Shown: positions 52,817 through 64,000 of the stretch, one piece after another
Layout: every line of letters begins with the position of its first letter
How positions within the stretch are numbered: the stretch's first letter is position 1
Source of the DNA: Tubulanus polymorphus
Lineage: Eukaryota > Nemertea > Palaeonemertea > Tubulaniformes > Tubulanidae
NCBI RefSeq assembly: GCF_964204645.1
Contig: NC_134030.1
Coordinates: 907,855-971,854 of the forward strand
DNA: 64,000 nt
Reading direction: 5' to 3'
Notes under the pieces: generated by a model
The model's database searches: none
Seen by the model: only the letters and a program-made list of their open reading frames with translations
What the model was told of the DNA's origin: nothing
Program-made: the position numbers and the translations under genes

Positions 52817-55800
52817 ATGATATCGCCGTGGACGGCTTTACTATTACCAGTAGTACCTATTATGATTGTGGCTACAGTTGCTTATATCAGAAAGGTGAGA
52901 TGTGAATTCGTCTGAGAATGCTTGCATTCAGATCATAACCATTGATGCTTAAACAATCGTTGCTGTAAAGATAATATAAAATCCCTGCACACTAAGAATA
53001 AAAAGAGTTTGAAATGTTTCATTGAGCTAGTGTAGTTTATTCAATGTTTCAACTATATCCTAATAGTCATCTTCAGGAATACTGTATTCCTTGAGCTAGT
53101 GTTGTTTATTCAACGTTTTGACTTTATCCTAATAGTCATCTTCAGGAATACTGTATTCCTTGAGCTAGTGTAGTTTATTCAACGTTTCGACTTTATCCTA
53201 ATAGTCATCTTCAGGAATACTGTATTCCTTGAGCTAGTGTAGTTTATTCAACGTTTTGACTTTATCCTAATAGTCATCTTCAGGAATACTGTATTCCTTG
53301 AGCTAGTGTAGTTTATTCAACGTTTCGACTTTATCCTAATAGTCATCTTCAGGAATACTGTATTCCTTGAGCTAGTGTAGTTTATTCAACGTTTCGACTT
53401 TATCCTAATAGTCATCTTCAGGAATACTGTATTCCTTGAGCTAGTGTAGTTTATTCAACGTTTCGACTTTATCCTAATAGCCATCTTCAGGAATACTGTA
53501 TTCCTTGAGCTAGTGTAGTTTATTCAACGTTTCAACTTTATCCTAATAGTCATCTTCAGGAATACTGTATTCCTTGAGCTAGTGTAGTTTATTCAACGTT
53601 TCGACTTTATCCTAATAGTCATCTTCAGGAATACTGTATTCCTTGAGCTAGTGTAGTTTATTCAACGTTTCTACTTTATCCTAATAGTCATCTTCAGGAA
53701 TACTGTATCCTTGGCCTAGAAGTTTATTCAACGTTTCGACTATATCCTAATAGTCATCTTCAGAAATACTGTATTCCTTGAGCTAGTGTAGTTTATTCAA
53801 CGTTTCGACTTTATCCTAATAGCCATCTTCAGGAATACTGTATTCCTTGAGCTAGTGTAGTTTATTCAACGTTTCGACTTTATCCTAATAGTCATCTTCA
53901 GGAATACTGATGTTGTCCTCATTATAACCTTGATTATTAAAAATCAGAGTCCGTGATTTTATATAATCTCACAACATGGACTCAGGGTGTTTCATCAATG
54001 GTTATAATGAGGACAACATCAGTATTCCTGAAGATGGCTATTGGGATAAATTACTAGTTCATGGAAACATTTCGAAGCTAGTAATTCTACTCAATATCCT
54101 AAATGTCATCTTAAGGAATATATAGTATTTTCCCGACCATTAAGAAGCAGTCAAAACGTAAAACAATAAAATCTCTTTATTCTAGTCAAAGAAACTGAAA
54201 CCATTGACAGGACTTTCGCCGACTCATTCACAAAAAGGAAACATCCCTGAGATAAAAGCGGCCCGAAGTTTCCATGCATTCCTGGCTGATCTGCACGATA
54301 ATTACGGCCCTGTGGCCACGTTCTGGTACGGCAGGCGTAAATGTTGCAGTATCAATTCGCCTGAACATTATCAGCAAATAGAGACTTTATTCGACAGACC
54401 AGGTGCGTGCTACTATCTCCTAGTAATCCTCCCCACCCCTTACACCAGAGCACAGCTGTACTGCACGAAAGTGGTCTGAACTCATAAACTTGATAAAGTT
54501 GTTAGATTCCTTATAGAACAAATATAAGCTTACATGGTCTTAAATTGTTAGATTGGAAATAGAACCAATATGTGCTTAGAGATTGAACTTGATTTGTTAG
54601 ATTTGTTTACTAACATAACTTAGACCGGTCTTTAATTGTTATATTGCCGATAGACCTAAAATGAGCTCAAACTGAATTAAATTTGTTGTATTAGCTATAG
54701 AACTAAAATGGCACCTCAGAATTATACATGCTAATGGAAGAACGAGTGTTGGGCCGGTTTTATAGACTGGTATTTATTCAAACCTTAGGGCTGACTCAAT
54801 TCATTTCCTATTTCCTATAACCCCAAGGGTAAAGTTGATACCAGTCTATAGAATCAACCCCTGGGCAATATTTCAATATTATCAATTATTCTTTTTGAGA
54901 TAATTTCAATTTGTTAAATCTTTCATCGACAGTAACACTGTTCCGGTACAGTGATATTCTATATGGCGAACAGTCGGTTATGTTTACTAACGGAACGGAC
55001 GGTAGGCGGCGCCACAAGTTGTATGCTAATGCGTTTAGCCATCGCGCGGTGGCGCCACTGTACCAAACACTGCAGCAGGTGAGAGATCAGTAAAAAGTTA
55101 TAGCTATCAGTCCAATAATTTTTTAATGAATATATATATATTGATATTATATCAAATTTTTTTTGTTTCATAGTTGGCAGACGATGTCGCTGACGCCTGG
55201 GAGAAACTGCCCCCTGGTGATAAGATTCCCGTCATGGCGACAATGTTCGATTACGTCATACGATGTGTGACGCAATCGATTTTCGGGGACGCCTTTAAAG
55301 ACGAAGCTAAGATTAACAAACTCGTGGAATCCTACGATTACGTAAGTATCTTATATTTCAACATTATTGCACTGTAGAATATCGAGAATTAATCATTTTA
55401 ACCATCTCGCTAGGCTGGGATTCGAACCTGATGGCATCGGGACATATGCAAATTTATGCTAATTCCGTGCGGTAGTAGAGTTTCGATGTTATCAGGTTCG
55501 AGTCCCGGTCTAGGCAAGATGCTGGTTCGAAGGGTTTCGATTTTTTTAAGGTAAGAAACAATATGGAAAAGGTGTCGCTAGGAGGCGGAGATGCGGAGCA
55601 GATGGAGAAAGGTCTGAAAAATTTAAATAATGGAACATTTTAATTGTCACTTATGAAATCATAGGCTCGCAATAGAAACGTTTTACATCAATTCAACATA
55701 GCAAAAATTGATATCAGATATCAGATATTTCTTTTCTTATGTCATCGTTTTTAGTTGCTAAGGAGATTGTTGCTATTTTGGATGATGTAATAAAAATGCG

Positions 55801-57843
55801 TCGCCATAGAAACGACGATGATTCCGATAATTACGTGTTGTTTATCGAGGTATTGTTGGGTGCCGGATTGAAGGATGACGTTTTACGCGATGACGCTAGG
55901 ACGTTTTTATCGAACGCTTTGGATAAAACAACCAGCGGTAAGCGATATTGCAATATCACATCTCAACCCTCCTTCATTGAGATATACTCGTTCCAGCTAT
56001 TGTGATGATGAATTGAATCACAAAATGCATTATAATTAATTGTTTAAAAAATGACATGGTCGTCATTTTAGTTACTAATTATAATTTTACAGTTTACAGA
56101 ATCATTGAAGCTATAGATTTTAGATTTATTAAGACTAGTCTTCTTTGTTCTGTATTGCGAATCTTAAAATTTTAGACCATTTTAAGCTCATTTGTATTTT
56201 ATAACCGAAAAAAATTATTTTCAAACCAGTATTACGAATAGTTTAGATTTACGGTAAGGTGTGGCGTTGACAGTGATCCCTGATTTGGTTTTTGTTGTAT
56301 CTGTAGCTGCGGCGTGGGTTTTGTACTATTTAGCTGAGAATCCGTCTGTACAGGAAAAATGTTACGCGGAAATAGACACAGTGTTAGCAGCTGATGAGAT
56401 TTTACAGACGACCCACATCGGCCAATTGAGGTAAATTCCTACTAATACAGAGTCTTCTTGCTTTAGACATTATATTTCATTTTCCAGAAATAAGTTATTG
56501 AAAAGACAAAATGATATATAGTTTTACGACGTCGATTGTAACGAATTTCAATTTTGAAAATAATGATAATAATAAATATAGCTGCAAAGCAGCGATATCG
56601 GGTTTCTGCGTTGCTGGTTTAAATGTCGCACTGGGGAAGCGTACAGAGAATTTATCGAAATAATTCAAATCAGTTATTATTGATATGATATTTACAGATA
56701 TTTAAGGCAGGTGATGTGTGAAGCGCTCAGATGTTCATCCATCGTATCGTTTACGGCAAGATTCAATCCGTATTCTGATACTACTATAGGACAGTACAGT
56801 ATTCCTAAAGGGGTAAATAAATATCTATGCTCAGAATACACCAGAAAATTGTATCATTGGTTTCAAGTTCAACTAAATTCATGGCTTCAATTTCTAAATT
56901 CTTAAATTCAGGTTGTCAATGAGGACAACTATTCAATTTTAAGAATCTGGGGCCGATTACAAAGTCAGACCAGTTTAAGACAATCTAATTACTATAGTCA
57001 ATCTAGCGACTTAAGATTCAAGACCACTTTCGAACTTAAGTCTCAATTATGGAACTTGCCCCAGGGCACAGTCATGACTTAAACCCTTAAATGGTCGTTA
57101 ATCTTAAGGCGGGTCTTATAGAGGTCTTAGATTAAAGCCTTTGTTGCAACTGGTCCTGGGCCCTGATCTGAGCTGTTGGTGTCAAATCATTGTTCCTTGT
57201 TTTCAGATGCCGATCGTTTCAGCTATCGGGTCGACCAATCAGAACGAGGAATTATTCCCGAACCCGAAACAGTAAGTAAGAACCGTCACGTGACTTTGAT
57301 CGCACTTCCGGGCCTGTCTAAGCTCATGCTGGTGAATCGGAGCAGTCTTCAGTTTTAAGACAATTTTAATCTTAGTTTTGACTGCGGGACAGTTCCACAG
57401 TAGATCCACAGTAGGATTAAGACTCACTAGCAGAAGTCAATTCATTTTGAATAACTCTGAGTCAATCTAAACTCACGACTGTGTAAACTGAATCCGGCCG
57501 TTACTAATAAACCTATTCCCAACTCACTGTTTGATTTTCTCAAATATAAGATAAACATGTATATATTTTATCAATGATTCCCTTTTTCAGATTTGACCCC
57601 GCGCGATTCGACCCTGAACACGTCACACTTAACGGTCACCATTGTTTCGAACCTTTCGGATTCGCCGGCAACCGGAAGTGCCCGGGATTTAGATTCGCGC
57701 ACGCGCAAATATTCACGTTGCTCGTGACGTTGTTGCAGAGATTCCGATTGAGACTGGTTCCCGGCCAGAACGTGCGCAAACGATACGGAATCGTAACCAG
57801 TCCAAACAAGGAATTTTACATTACTGTTGAAAAACGATTATAG
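52817..57843 (+). CDS. CYP20A1: Cytochrome P450, CYP20 family
   Basis: Exons: 52817-52894, 54186-54402, 54933-55078, 55174-55341, 55551-55611, 55755-55937, 56307-56430, 56698-56812, 57207-57271, 57591-57843 (TAG). Phases agree throughout; 469 residues against 462 for human CYP20A1. Residues 1-26 are a hydrophobic anchor. Then follow GLSPTHSQKGNIPE and DLHDNYGPVATFWYGRR, which are diagnostic of CYP20, EALR (K-helix ExxR, Glu334/Arg337), FDPARF (about 387-392) and the heme loop with Cys416 in FAGNRKCPG. The start was chosen because it gives the family's anchor length; the frame is open upstream to an ATG at 52631. The fifth exon (55551-55611) has a weak GTCTGA donor and is the least certain. 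CYP20 is an orphan, endoplasmic-reticulum-type P450 with no settled substrate. Confidence 0.92.
53015..53912. repeat. 69-bp tandem array, about 13 copies, in CYP20 intron 1
   Basis: Units contain CTTGAGCTAGTGTAGTTTAT, TCAACGTTTCGACTTTATCC and AGTCATCTTCAGGAATACTG. The same unit occurs singly at 15535-15600, 37499-37600 and 50215-50310, so the array expanded part of a dispersed element; an inverted piece follows at 53913-54060. Confidence 0.93.
54750..54865. mobile_element. MITE family M2, copy 1
   Basis: The inverted ends are GGCCGGTTTTATAGACTGGT and ACCAGTCTATAGAATCAACC. It lies in a CYP20 intron. A second copy is at 62988-63101. Confidence 0.7.
55408..55515. repeat. Inverted repeat with tRNA-B-box-like arms, in a CYP20 intron
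   Basis: The left arm CTGGGATTCGAACCTGATGG and the right arm ATCAGGTTCGAGTCCCGGTC are imperfect reverse complements with about 50 bases between. Each contains a GGTTCGA box. Confidence 0.5.
56947..57062. mobile_element. MITE family M1, copy 6 (reverse orientation)
   Basis: From CTGGGGCCGATTACAAAGTC to TTATGGAACTTGCCCCAGGG; a further decayed relative follows to about 57160. Confidence 0.6.
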
Positions 57844-58199
57844 AATCAAAGCTTCAAAGCAGGAATAACGGGTTTTCTGCGCTACTGGTGTCGATGTACT
57901 GAAAAATGCAGTGAATGGAGTTCCATTAATTTAGCGTCATTGTGGAGGATGAACAACTTTTTTTAACGTATTTTTAACTTTTTAAAGTTGAAATCACAAA
58001 GATCAAATTCTTTCCAGCAAAGTATAAGTTTCAAGGCTAATCACTTTTTCAATATCGGAATTTCAATGTCTGTGATTTACGATTGTGGTTTGTCCTGCAT
58101 TTGGACGCAGCAATTGATGACAAACAGTAAATTCTTTTCGAGACGAAAAAAACGAACAGATACTCCGTGACCAGCACCTTCAAGAAACCGTGTCTGCCA

Positions 58200-58485
58200 T
58201 AAATACTTATCCGATATACACACTAACTTTAGGCAATGTAAAAATGATATTAGGCTAGAGAAGAATATAATAGAACTTGATGATGACTTAGTAACTAGTT
58301 TATTTGAATTTATGATCGGGTCCTATATTCTACCTGTGAAGAAATTTTCAAACCTTCATCGAGACAGAGTTGATAGAATTGTAATACTTTAGGTGATGAA
58401 TCTCATTTCCTGTTTGACTGTACCTTACTTAATGAACCCCGCAAAAACTATTTGAATTTTAATACCTTTAATAATAAATACTGAT
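58200..58485 (+). pseudogene. Possible remnant of a non-LTR retrotransposon C-terminal region
   Basis: One frame reads FMIGSYILPVKKFSNLHRDR then stops; the next frame continues GDESHFLFDCTLLNEPRKNY. The pattern GDExHFLFxC is typical of the cysteine-containing tail downstream of reverse transcriptase in LINE-type elements. A frameshift and stop separate the halves, and no reverse transcriptase domain is present. Confidence 0.4.
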
Positions 58486-58594
58486 TCAGAGTGGTCCAGA
58501 TGCTGATTTGAGGATGTACAGGGTTGTGCCGGGTTCGAACCCAGTAATTACTCTTACAGGACATTGAAATCGACGTGATGCCATTTTACACCGT

Positions 58595-58740
58595 CCGGTG
58601 CTGCCGCTATGCTCAACATTAGCGGATTTTTCATGCACTAACGTCAATCGACTCTGGCAATCAAGGAGAGTCTACTGCCAGAGTCAGTTCGTGTTAGTTT
58701 ATGCAAAATCCGCTAATGTCGATCATAGCGGCAGCACCGT
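58595..58740. repeat. Long inverted repeat (65-bp arms, 16-bp loop) of the GTGCTGCC family
   Basis: The left arm 58595-58659 (CCGGTGCTGCCGCTATG to GACTCTGGCA) pairs with the right arm 58676-58740 (TGCCAGAGTC to CATAGCGGCAGCACCGT) with a few mismatches. Confidence 0.85.
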
Positions 58741-58782
58741 ACAGCACTGTTTACTGACACCAATTCAGAGCGGTATCATCTT

Positions 58783-58835
58783 CACCAGTCATGGGATTCG
58801 AACCCACTACGCTAAAGCTGTTCCTCGGACTGGTG
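58783..58835 (-). repeat. tRNA-like element
   Basis: On the minus strand an exact 8-bp stem (CACCAGTC/GACTGGTG) encloses GTGGGTTCGAATCCCATG, a T-arm with B box. It is shorter than a tRNA and lacks a clear A box or anticodon arm, so it is a SINE head or tRNA relic. Confidence 0.4.
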
Positions 58836-59477
58836 GAAGCGATGATGGAGCGGTACTGATACTAAATTGCTGTAAACTAAGGTAATTTTTCGCGTAGCAA
58901 CGGTAAGTTCATAATGCCACTGCTGTAACTCGTCACCAGCAACAACAAGACACCAATCAATCCATTCAGATATCCTCCGATTTTTCCAGACACACGGAAT
59001 TCCCTCTTGATTTTGTAATAACCGTTGAATATCTTGTTTTCACTGTGAAGGAAAACTAAAATAAGACTAAACAAAATTCCAAGTGACAGAAACTTTTTTA
59101 CTGTATATATTTTACTAAATGCTTTTCAACAAAATTGTTTCCAATTTTTGACAAAGAATGAATATTATCTGTATTTCACACATAGTAGCTGTAGTCTTTT
59201 TTTTGTAAATTCTAATTATAATTTCGTACAATCACCTCACAATCAAACAATCAATTGTTACTTCATATTATCATCGTAATATTGATTCAGTAAAATGTGC
59301 TTAGGTTGGATCTAACCCTTAAACTCCAGAGACACCTACACCACCTGGGGCTGCAGGTGTTCAAGAGTTGTTGAGAGATAACCAGTTGATGTAGTGACTT
59401 AGTGACAATTCAAATTGCATTGTAACAACGGTATTTAACCACCAGTTACCTCTAACTAACAACTGCTGCCCCGGTTC

Positions 59478-59606
59478 AGAGGTAACTGAATACCTCAAGA
59501 GATAACTGTTTAACTCAGAGATAACTGTTTAACTCAGAGATAACTGTTTAACTCAGAGATAACTGTTTAACTCAAGAGATAACTGTTTAACTCAAGAGAT
59601 AACCGT
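59478..59606. repeat. 19-bp tandem repeat (GAGATAACTGTTTAACTCA), six copies
   Basis: Nearly identical units; the last two carry an extra A. Confidence 0.95.
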
Positions 59607-60696
59607 TATAAGTCATAGATCCAACTCGAGCAGAGTGTACTGCATTCACTACACTGGGAAGAGGTTTGAATGATCGCGTCAGGAGTTCAGGAGTTCAGGA
59701 GGGCAACAGCAAATAAAACAAAGATCTTACATAGAAATTGGTATCGTTACAACAATGCTTTAGTGTGTGTCATATATATATATACATAAATATATATATA
59801 TATATTTACAGAATGATTAAAAAAAAATTGTTAGACTTTGCGCACCTCTCTAACAACACTCCTCTGTTTAACCTCAAAGCGGTCTTCAGCGGTTCAGATA
59901 ATTTCTTAAAACTCAGTATTTGATCAAAACCCAATCTACACTTGTTCATATGAATTCAGTTTTTAAATTATTCGCACTTTTTAGCTTCATTCGTCATTGT
60001 TACATTGTTATCACTTGTCGGGGATCGTTTTTCTGAAATATTTCAAACCGATCCGATGATATCTAATTATTATAATATAAAGCCGTTATTCCTCGTCTGA
60101 TATTTACACTATATACACTGCACATTGTAGCATACACTAATACAGGGATCATCCATTTATCACATAGGTACAATATATCTATATTACACATTAGTTTTAC
60201 CCCCCCCCCCCCTTGAACACTATGTACATGATACAAACCCTTTGTATACCTTCCACCCCCTTATACAATAATGGACAATCCCTATTTATTTCACAAACCC
60301 ATTATCATGAATAATAGATTTTTTTAACGATAGCAAGGTTTTTAACTTTTTTTGGATTGAGAGATTTTTTAAAACCTCGCTTTAATAATAGCAATAATAA
60401 TAATAATATTTTTAAGAAGTTGCGGTGTTCTATGTACAAAGACCGAGATACAAGCGCGCACTATGACACCACCACGCCACTTAGTATTCATAAGAATTAA
60501 CATTTTTGTGGATGAACATGTGTCTGGAATTATACAACACACGCTTAAACCTAACTGAGGTCGCGCACGAGATCCGACCCGATCATCGGATCGTAAGGAA
60601 ACCGACAGCCAGTCGTGAATTTTCAGTCAGGAAACTTTTGCGACATCAGCGTTCTACAGACCGGATCAGATCTTAGTGCAACCTTAACTTCAATCA

Positions 60697-60826
60697 GGGA
60701 TCATTCATTTATTACGAACATATTAGGGTAGGGGGAGAGGGTCAGTGCAATTGTGTACTGTAATGCTTTATGTATAATAGGTTGAAAAATTCAAATTTTA
60801 TGCGTACGTAATAATGAATGATCCCC
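60697..60826. mobile_element. MITE of the GGGATCATT family, copy B
   Basis: The ends GGGATCATTCATTTATTACG and CGTAATAATGAATGATCCCC are inverted repeats; the interior matches copy A at 8530-8696 (GGGTCAGTGCAATTGTGTAC). Confidence 0.75.
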
Positions 60827-61508
60827 AAGATAACGCCATTAATCCGAAATAATTTGTCTTCATTCCATAAAACGATTTCTTAATTCAAAAATATACTGAA
60901 TCGATTGTAAAACATGTCACTGCTCTATCAAACCGTGCTTCATAAATGTACATTGAATCAATTGTAAAACATGTAAAAACATGTATGTGATCTATGAAAT
61001 CAGACACAGAATCGTGAGGTTCCGTTACTAGAGGTAGCTATACACGGCACGGTTAACACTAATAACAGTTCATACAACGGACTGTATTCGGTATAAATAA
61101 TAATAATAATCATATCGTTTTTTCTTCTGTTCGTTTGTTCATTCGGAGGTTCTCCGAAGAAAAAAATAATAATAATCATAATAAACCCCAATCATTTCGA
61201 AAAAACAATAATAAAGACATTACGATAAAATAATAATAATAATAATAATCAAAATTACAATTGTAATAAAGCACGAACCTATTGATAGGTTAAACACTAC
61301 CAAAGGGTAAATCCCCCTTCCCCTAACAGTAACAGGGTTTCAGTATTGCGCAAGGGCAGAGGGATTCAGAAGACCCCGTTTCCCAAGGGAGGGTATTCAG
61401 AATTCCCTGTTTCCCAAGGGAGGGGATTCAGAAACCCCTGTTTCCCGGGGGGAGGGGGATTGATTAGTATTTGTAGTAAACACACTTCAGAAATAGTTGA
61501 AATCAGTT

Positions 61509-63734
61509 TCATCTTCGGTGAAGTCTCATCACTAGATTACCACCGCTACCAGCAGCAGCAGCAGCAGCTGCCGTACCTGCAGTAACTGTGTATTCATCAT
61601 TCTGCTCATCTTCTCTTTCATCTAATATCGTCCACTCAGGGTCGTAAGGATCGTCAGTAACCGATGATGTTGATGATGTTGAAGGTAACGGTGATCCCGG
61701 GTTACTGCTCGCCGGTGTCCCTAATTTCAATTTATCCATCGTTCTCGTCGTCATGACTACCGGCATCACGTCGTCATCGGTAACCGATTTCATTTTCGTC
61801 AACTCGTCCTCCGATATCGGGAAAGTTCTAGGTTGCCACGGTAACACTTCCTCTTCGTAGAATTCGTCGTCGTTATCGGCGGCGATGAATATGGATTGTT
61901 GTCGTCCCTCGCTGGAGACGGAGCGATCGCGTCTCGGAGCTGGAGGAATCAGACCGGAGAATGAACTGCTCCGGCGACGAGTATCGTCTTTAAAAGTGAA
62001 TCCGATAGACGGAGTTTGTGGTGGCGGAGGAGACGCGACCGCGGCCGGCGTCTCAACGAAACAATCGGGCGATAACGGATCGGGGGTCGCCGTGCCGCTG
62101 TCCGTACGTGAACTACGCGCTCGCCGCAGCAAGTTCGTTTTGTACGTCATGAATCGGCGTTTCTCTTGTATTTCACAACGTAGGTGGCGCTCCGCGAACT
62201 CGATATCCGACAAATTCTCGATCTATAGAAAAATATAGAAGATATCGCGTTAAATTACAACCAGAGAAAAAAGGAATCAGGGCTTAGGCTTAAGACCAGT
62301 CTAAGACCAACTTAGTTCTATAGCTAATCTAACAACTTAAGACCGATCTTAAGATTTAAGACCACTTTTGGACTTAAGTCTCGACTATGGAACCGGCCCC
62401 AGGGTTCCAAAGTCCCTCAAGATATCCTCAGTGAGGGCTGTTTTTTTTAAGAGGTTCCTCGCACCAAAATTCAAATTCCCTGATTTTCTAGATGAGGGTC
62501 AGTTATTTCTCCGATCTATAAGAAGAAACCTTTGGAACTAGCTATAAACCGTAATGCGGACTTGTTTTTGGATACTTACGTCCTCGGTTTCCTCGATGAG
62601 TTTTTTGACGATTATTTGAGGCGTTGGTGGATTATGATTTTGAGGTTTCGGTTCGTCGTTATCAGACGTATGAACTGATTGTATCAGATTCACTTCGTCC
62701 GATGACGGTTCATCGCGTGTCAAATCTCTCCATCTAGAAATATAAATCATATTCAAATGTTACAATTCATTCATCATTTTTACATGTTGCAGACCAGCTT
62801 AGAGGCAAAAGTGAATCGAAGAAGTCGGTCGCAAGTTGATAATTTCTTTTTTAATTAGACCAGTCAAAGACCTGTATCATCTACCCAATCGCCAAATCCC
62901 ATAATTCCCCAAATTTCTTAAAACTTCGATTTCAAATTTGCAATTCCACATAAGCTATTCCCAGAAATTCTACATTTTCCAAAACTCCTGGGCCCGGTTT
63001 TATAGTCTGGTATTAACTTTAACCTAGGGGCTTACTCTATTGAAATGCATCAAGTTGACCCCCGGGTTAAAATTGATGCCAGTCTATAAAACCGTGCCCA
63101 GAGTTTTACAGGATTTTGGTGAAATTTTAATTACAATCTTTTTTTAGCTTATTATCTATATTGTCACATCTGAATGTGGCTATTCTTCTGATATCTTAGG
63201 GTAAGATATCGATATATGTGATCATAGATTGATATAGCTGATTATAGATTATTTATATATCTGATCATAAATTATTTATATATCTGACCCTATAATATTG
63301 ATATATCTGATAGTAACATTATCACAATATCTGAAGACAGTAAAATGGTGAATAAAACATTGATTTAGTTAGATAGTGAAATATTTGAGATGACGATATC
63401 GATGTATCTAAATGAATTGATATACTGAGATTGATTTATGAAACTTACTTCGGCGTTACGATTTCTTTATATTCTAGTTTAGTAACTCTAGTTGCCGCGG
63501 CGATGCTGTACGGTATAACGATATTGTTGATGTCGTAATCGCTCTCTAGGCGGCGCTTACGCATTAAATCTTTCATTTCACGCAGCATTCCGTGCGGACA
63601 GCTCTGAGACATACCGCCGCCGCCACCAGGGGGCGGTGTATCTCGAGGACTGGTTAATGTAGAACTAGACGGTGTACGTTCACGGTCGAATCGGTTGTAA
63701 GGGAATGAGAGACTGCTTCGACGTTTCTTCAGAG
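61509..63734 (-). CDS. KANSL1: KAT8 regulatory NSL complex subunit 1 homologue (3' part with PEHE domain)
   Basis: Three exons on the minus strand: 63449-63734, 62580-62733 and 61509-62222 (stop 61511-61509); the gene continues beyond the window at its 5' side. Phases agree across both introns (CCGAA+A = Lys, then GAC|ATC). The first contains [19 protein letters not shown] then [12 protein letters not shown], the second starts WRDL, and the third starts [20 protein letters not shown]. Together this is the PEHE domain, which in KANSL1 and MSL1 binds the histone acetyltransferase MOF/KAT8. A later PWQPRTFPI matches the conserved PWERRTFPL of KANSL1. The C-terminus is low complexity with an Ala run from a CAG/CTG repeat. 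The role is a nuclear scaffold for H4 acetylation, by family. KANSL1L is the alternative but is usually less similar here. Confidence 0.88.
62276..62404. mobile_element. MITE family M1, copy 7 (reverse orientation), in a KANSL1 intron
   Basis: It runs from AGGGCTTAGGCTTAAGACC to CTATGGAACCGGCCCCAGGG and contains CTAATCTAACAACTTAAGAC. Confidence 0.75.
62988..63101. mobile_element. MITE family M2, copy 2, in a KANSL1 intron
   Basis: The inverted ends are CTGGGCCCGGTTTTATAGTC and CCAGTCTATAAAACCGTGCC; it is about 114 bp, like copy 1. Confidence 0.7.
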
Positions 63735-63789
63735 CTATAAATATACAATCACAACTTCAGTAATTCATCAACTTCACACGTTAAATCTG

Positions 63790-63955
63790 ACTGTCTCGAC
63801 CCTACACCCCTCTCAGTCGGACCCTGCGTCCCCCTCAGCCTGAACCCTTCTCAGCCTGGACCCAGAACCCCTCTCAGCCTAGACCCAGAACCCCTCTCAG
63901 CCTGGACCCAACAACCCTCTCAGCCTGAACCCCTCTCAGCCTGGACCCAACACAT
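63790..63955. repeat. 20-23 bp repeat (CTCTCAGCCTGGACCCA units)
   Basis: About seven imperfect copies lie in the KANSL1 intron near the window end. Confidence 0.9.
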
Positions 63956-64000
63956 ACGTACTCTCATCCCCCAACTCAGATATCTGATACTTCATCCCCA

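Larger units (their letters stand above)
57844..61508. other. Intergenic region between CYP20 and KANSL1
   Basis: Convergent genes end at both sides, so both 3' UTRs lie here. It holds a decayed retrotransposon tail, a long DNA hairpin, a tRNA-like element, a 19-bp repeat, a GGGATCATT element and (AAT)n runs near 61210-61260. No further coding exon was recognised. Confidence 0.7.

Noticed and set aside
61885-62238. Plus-strand 117-residue open frame
   Set aside because: It is the complement of the KANSL1 last coding exon, whose PEHE match on the minus strand is decisive.

Overview
This is intron-rich nuclear DNA from an invertebrate animal. The genes are split into many short exons with GT..AG introns, the introns and intergenic DNA are packed with minisatellites, microsatellites and short inverted-repeat transposons, and the proteins are clearly metazoan. 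A lophotrochozoan or other marine invertebrate fits best, but I cannot name the species. All gene models were assembled by hand from splice signals, reading phase and protein family resemblance.

Layout. (1) 1-7464, + strand: 3' part of a LIV-1 subfamily zinc transporter (ZIP6/ZIP10 type, copy 1), whose 5' exons lie before the window. (2) 7465-17155: spacer with satellites, transposon remnants and a possible non-coding first exon of the next gene. (3) 17156-34277, + strand: a complete ZIP10/ZIP6-like paralogue (copy 2, about 805 aa), with an 11 kb first coding intron full of repeats, including about 120 uninterrupted CTG triplets and about 43 copies of a 47-bp unit. (4) 34278-41235: repeat-rich spacer. 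(5) 41236-49896, + strand: an 11-exon gene for a 976-aa fusion of a catalase-like allene oxide synthase domain, a PLAT domain and a lipoxygenase domain. An intronless class A GPCR gene (42488-43477, - strand) sits antisense in its second intron. (6) 49897-52816: spacer with a 50-bp minisatellite. (7) 52817-57843, + strand: complete 10-exon cytochrome P450 of the CYP20 family (469 aa). (8) 57844-61508: spacer with a long DNA hairpin, a tRNA-like element and a decayed retrotransposon tail. (9) 61509-63734, - strand: last three exons of a KANSL1 homologue containing the PEHE domain; its 5' part lies beyond the window.

The genes do not form an operon. Two local stories stand out. The tandem ZIP paralogues share a nearly identical tract spanning an exon and the adjoining intron, while neighbouring exons are diverged, which looks like recent gene conversion; they also differ by an intron and by an exon. 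The oxylipin-type fusion gene keeps the heme residues of its catalase-like half but has lost several iron ligands of the lipoxygenase half, so it appears to be a pseudo-lipoxygenase fused to a probably active hydroperoxide-metabolising heme domain.
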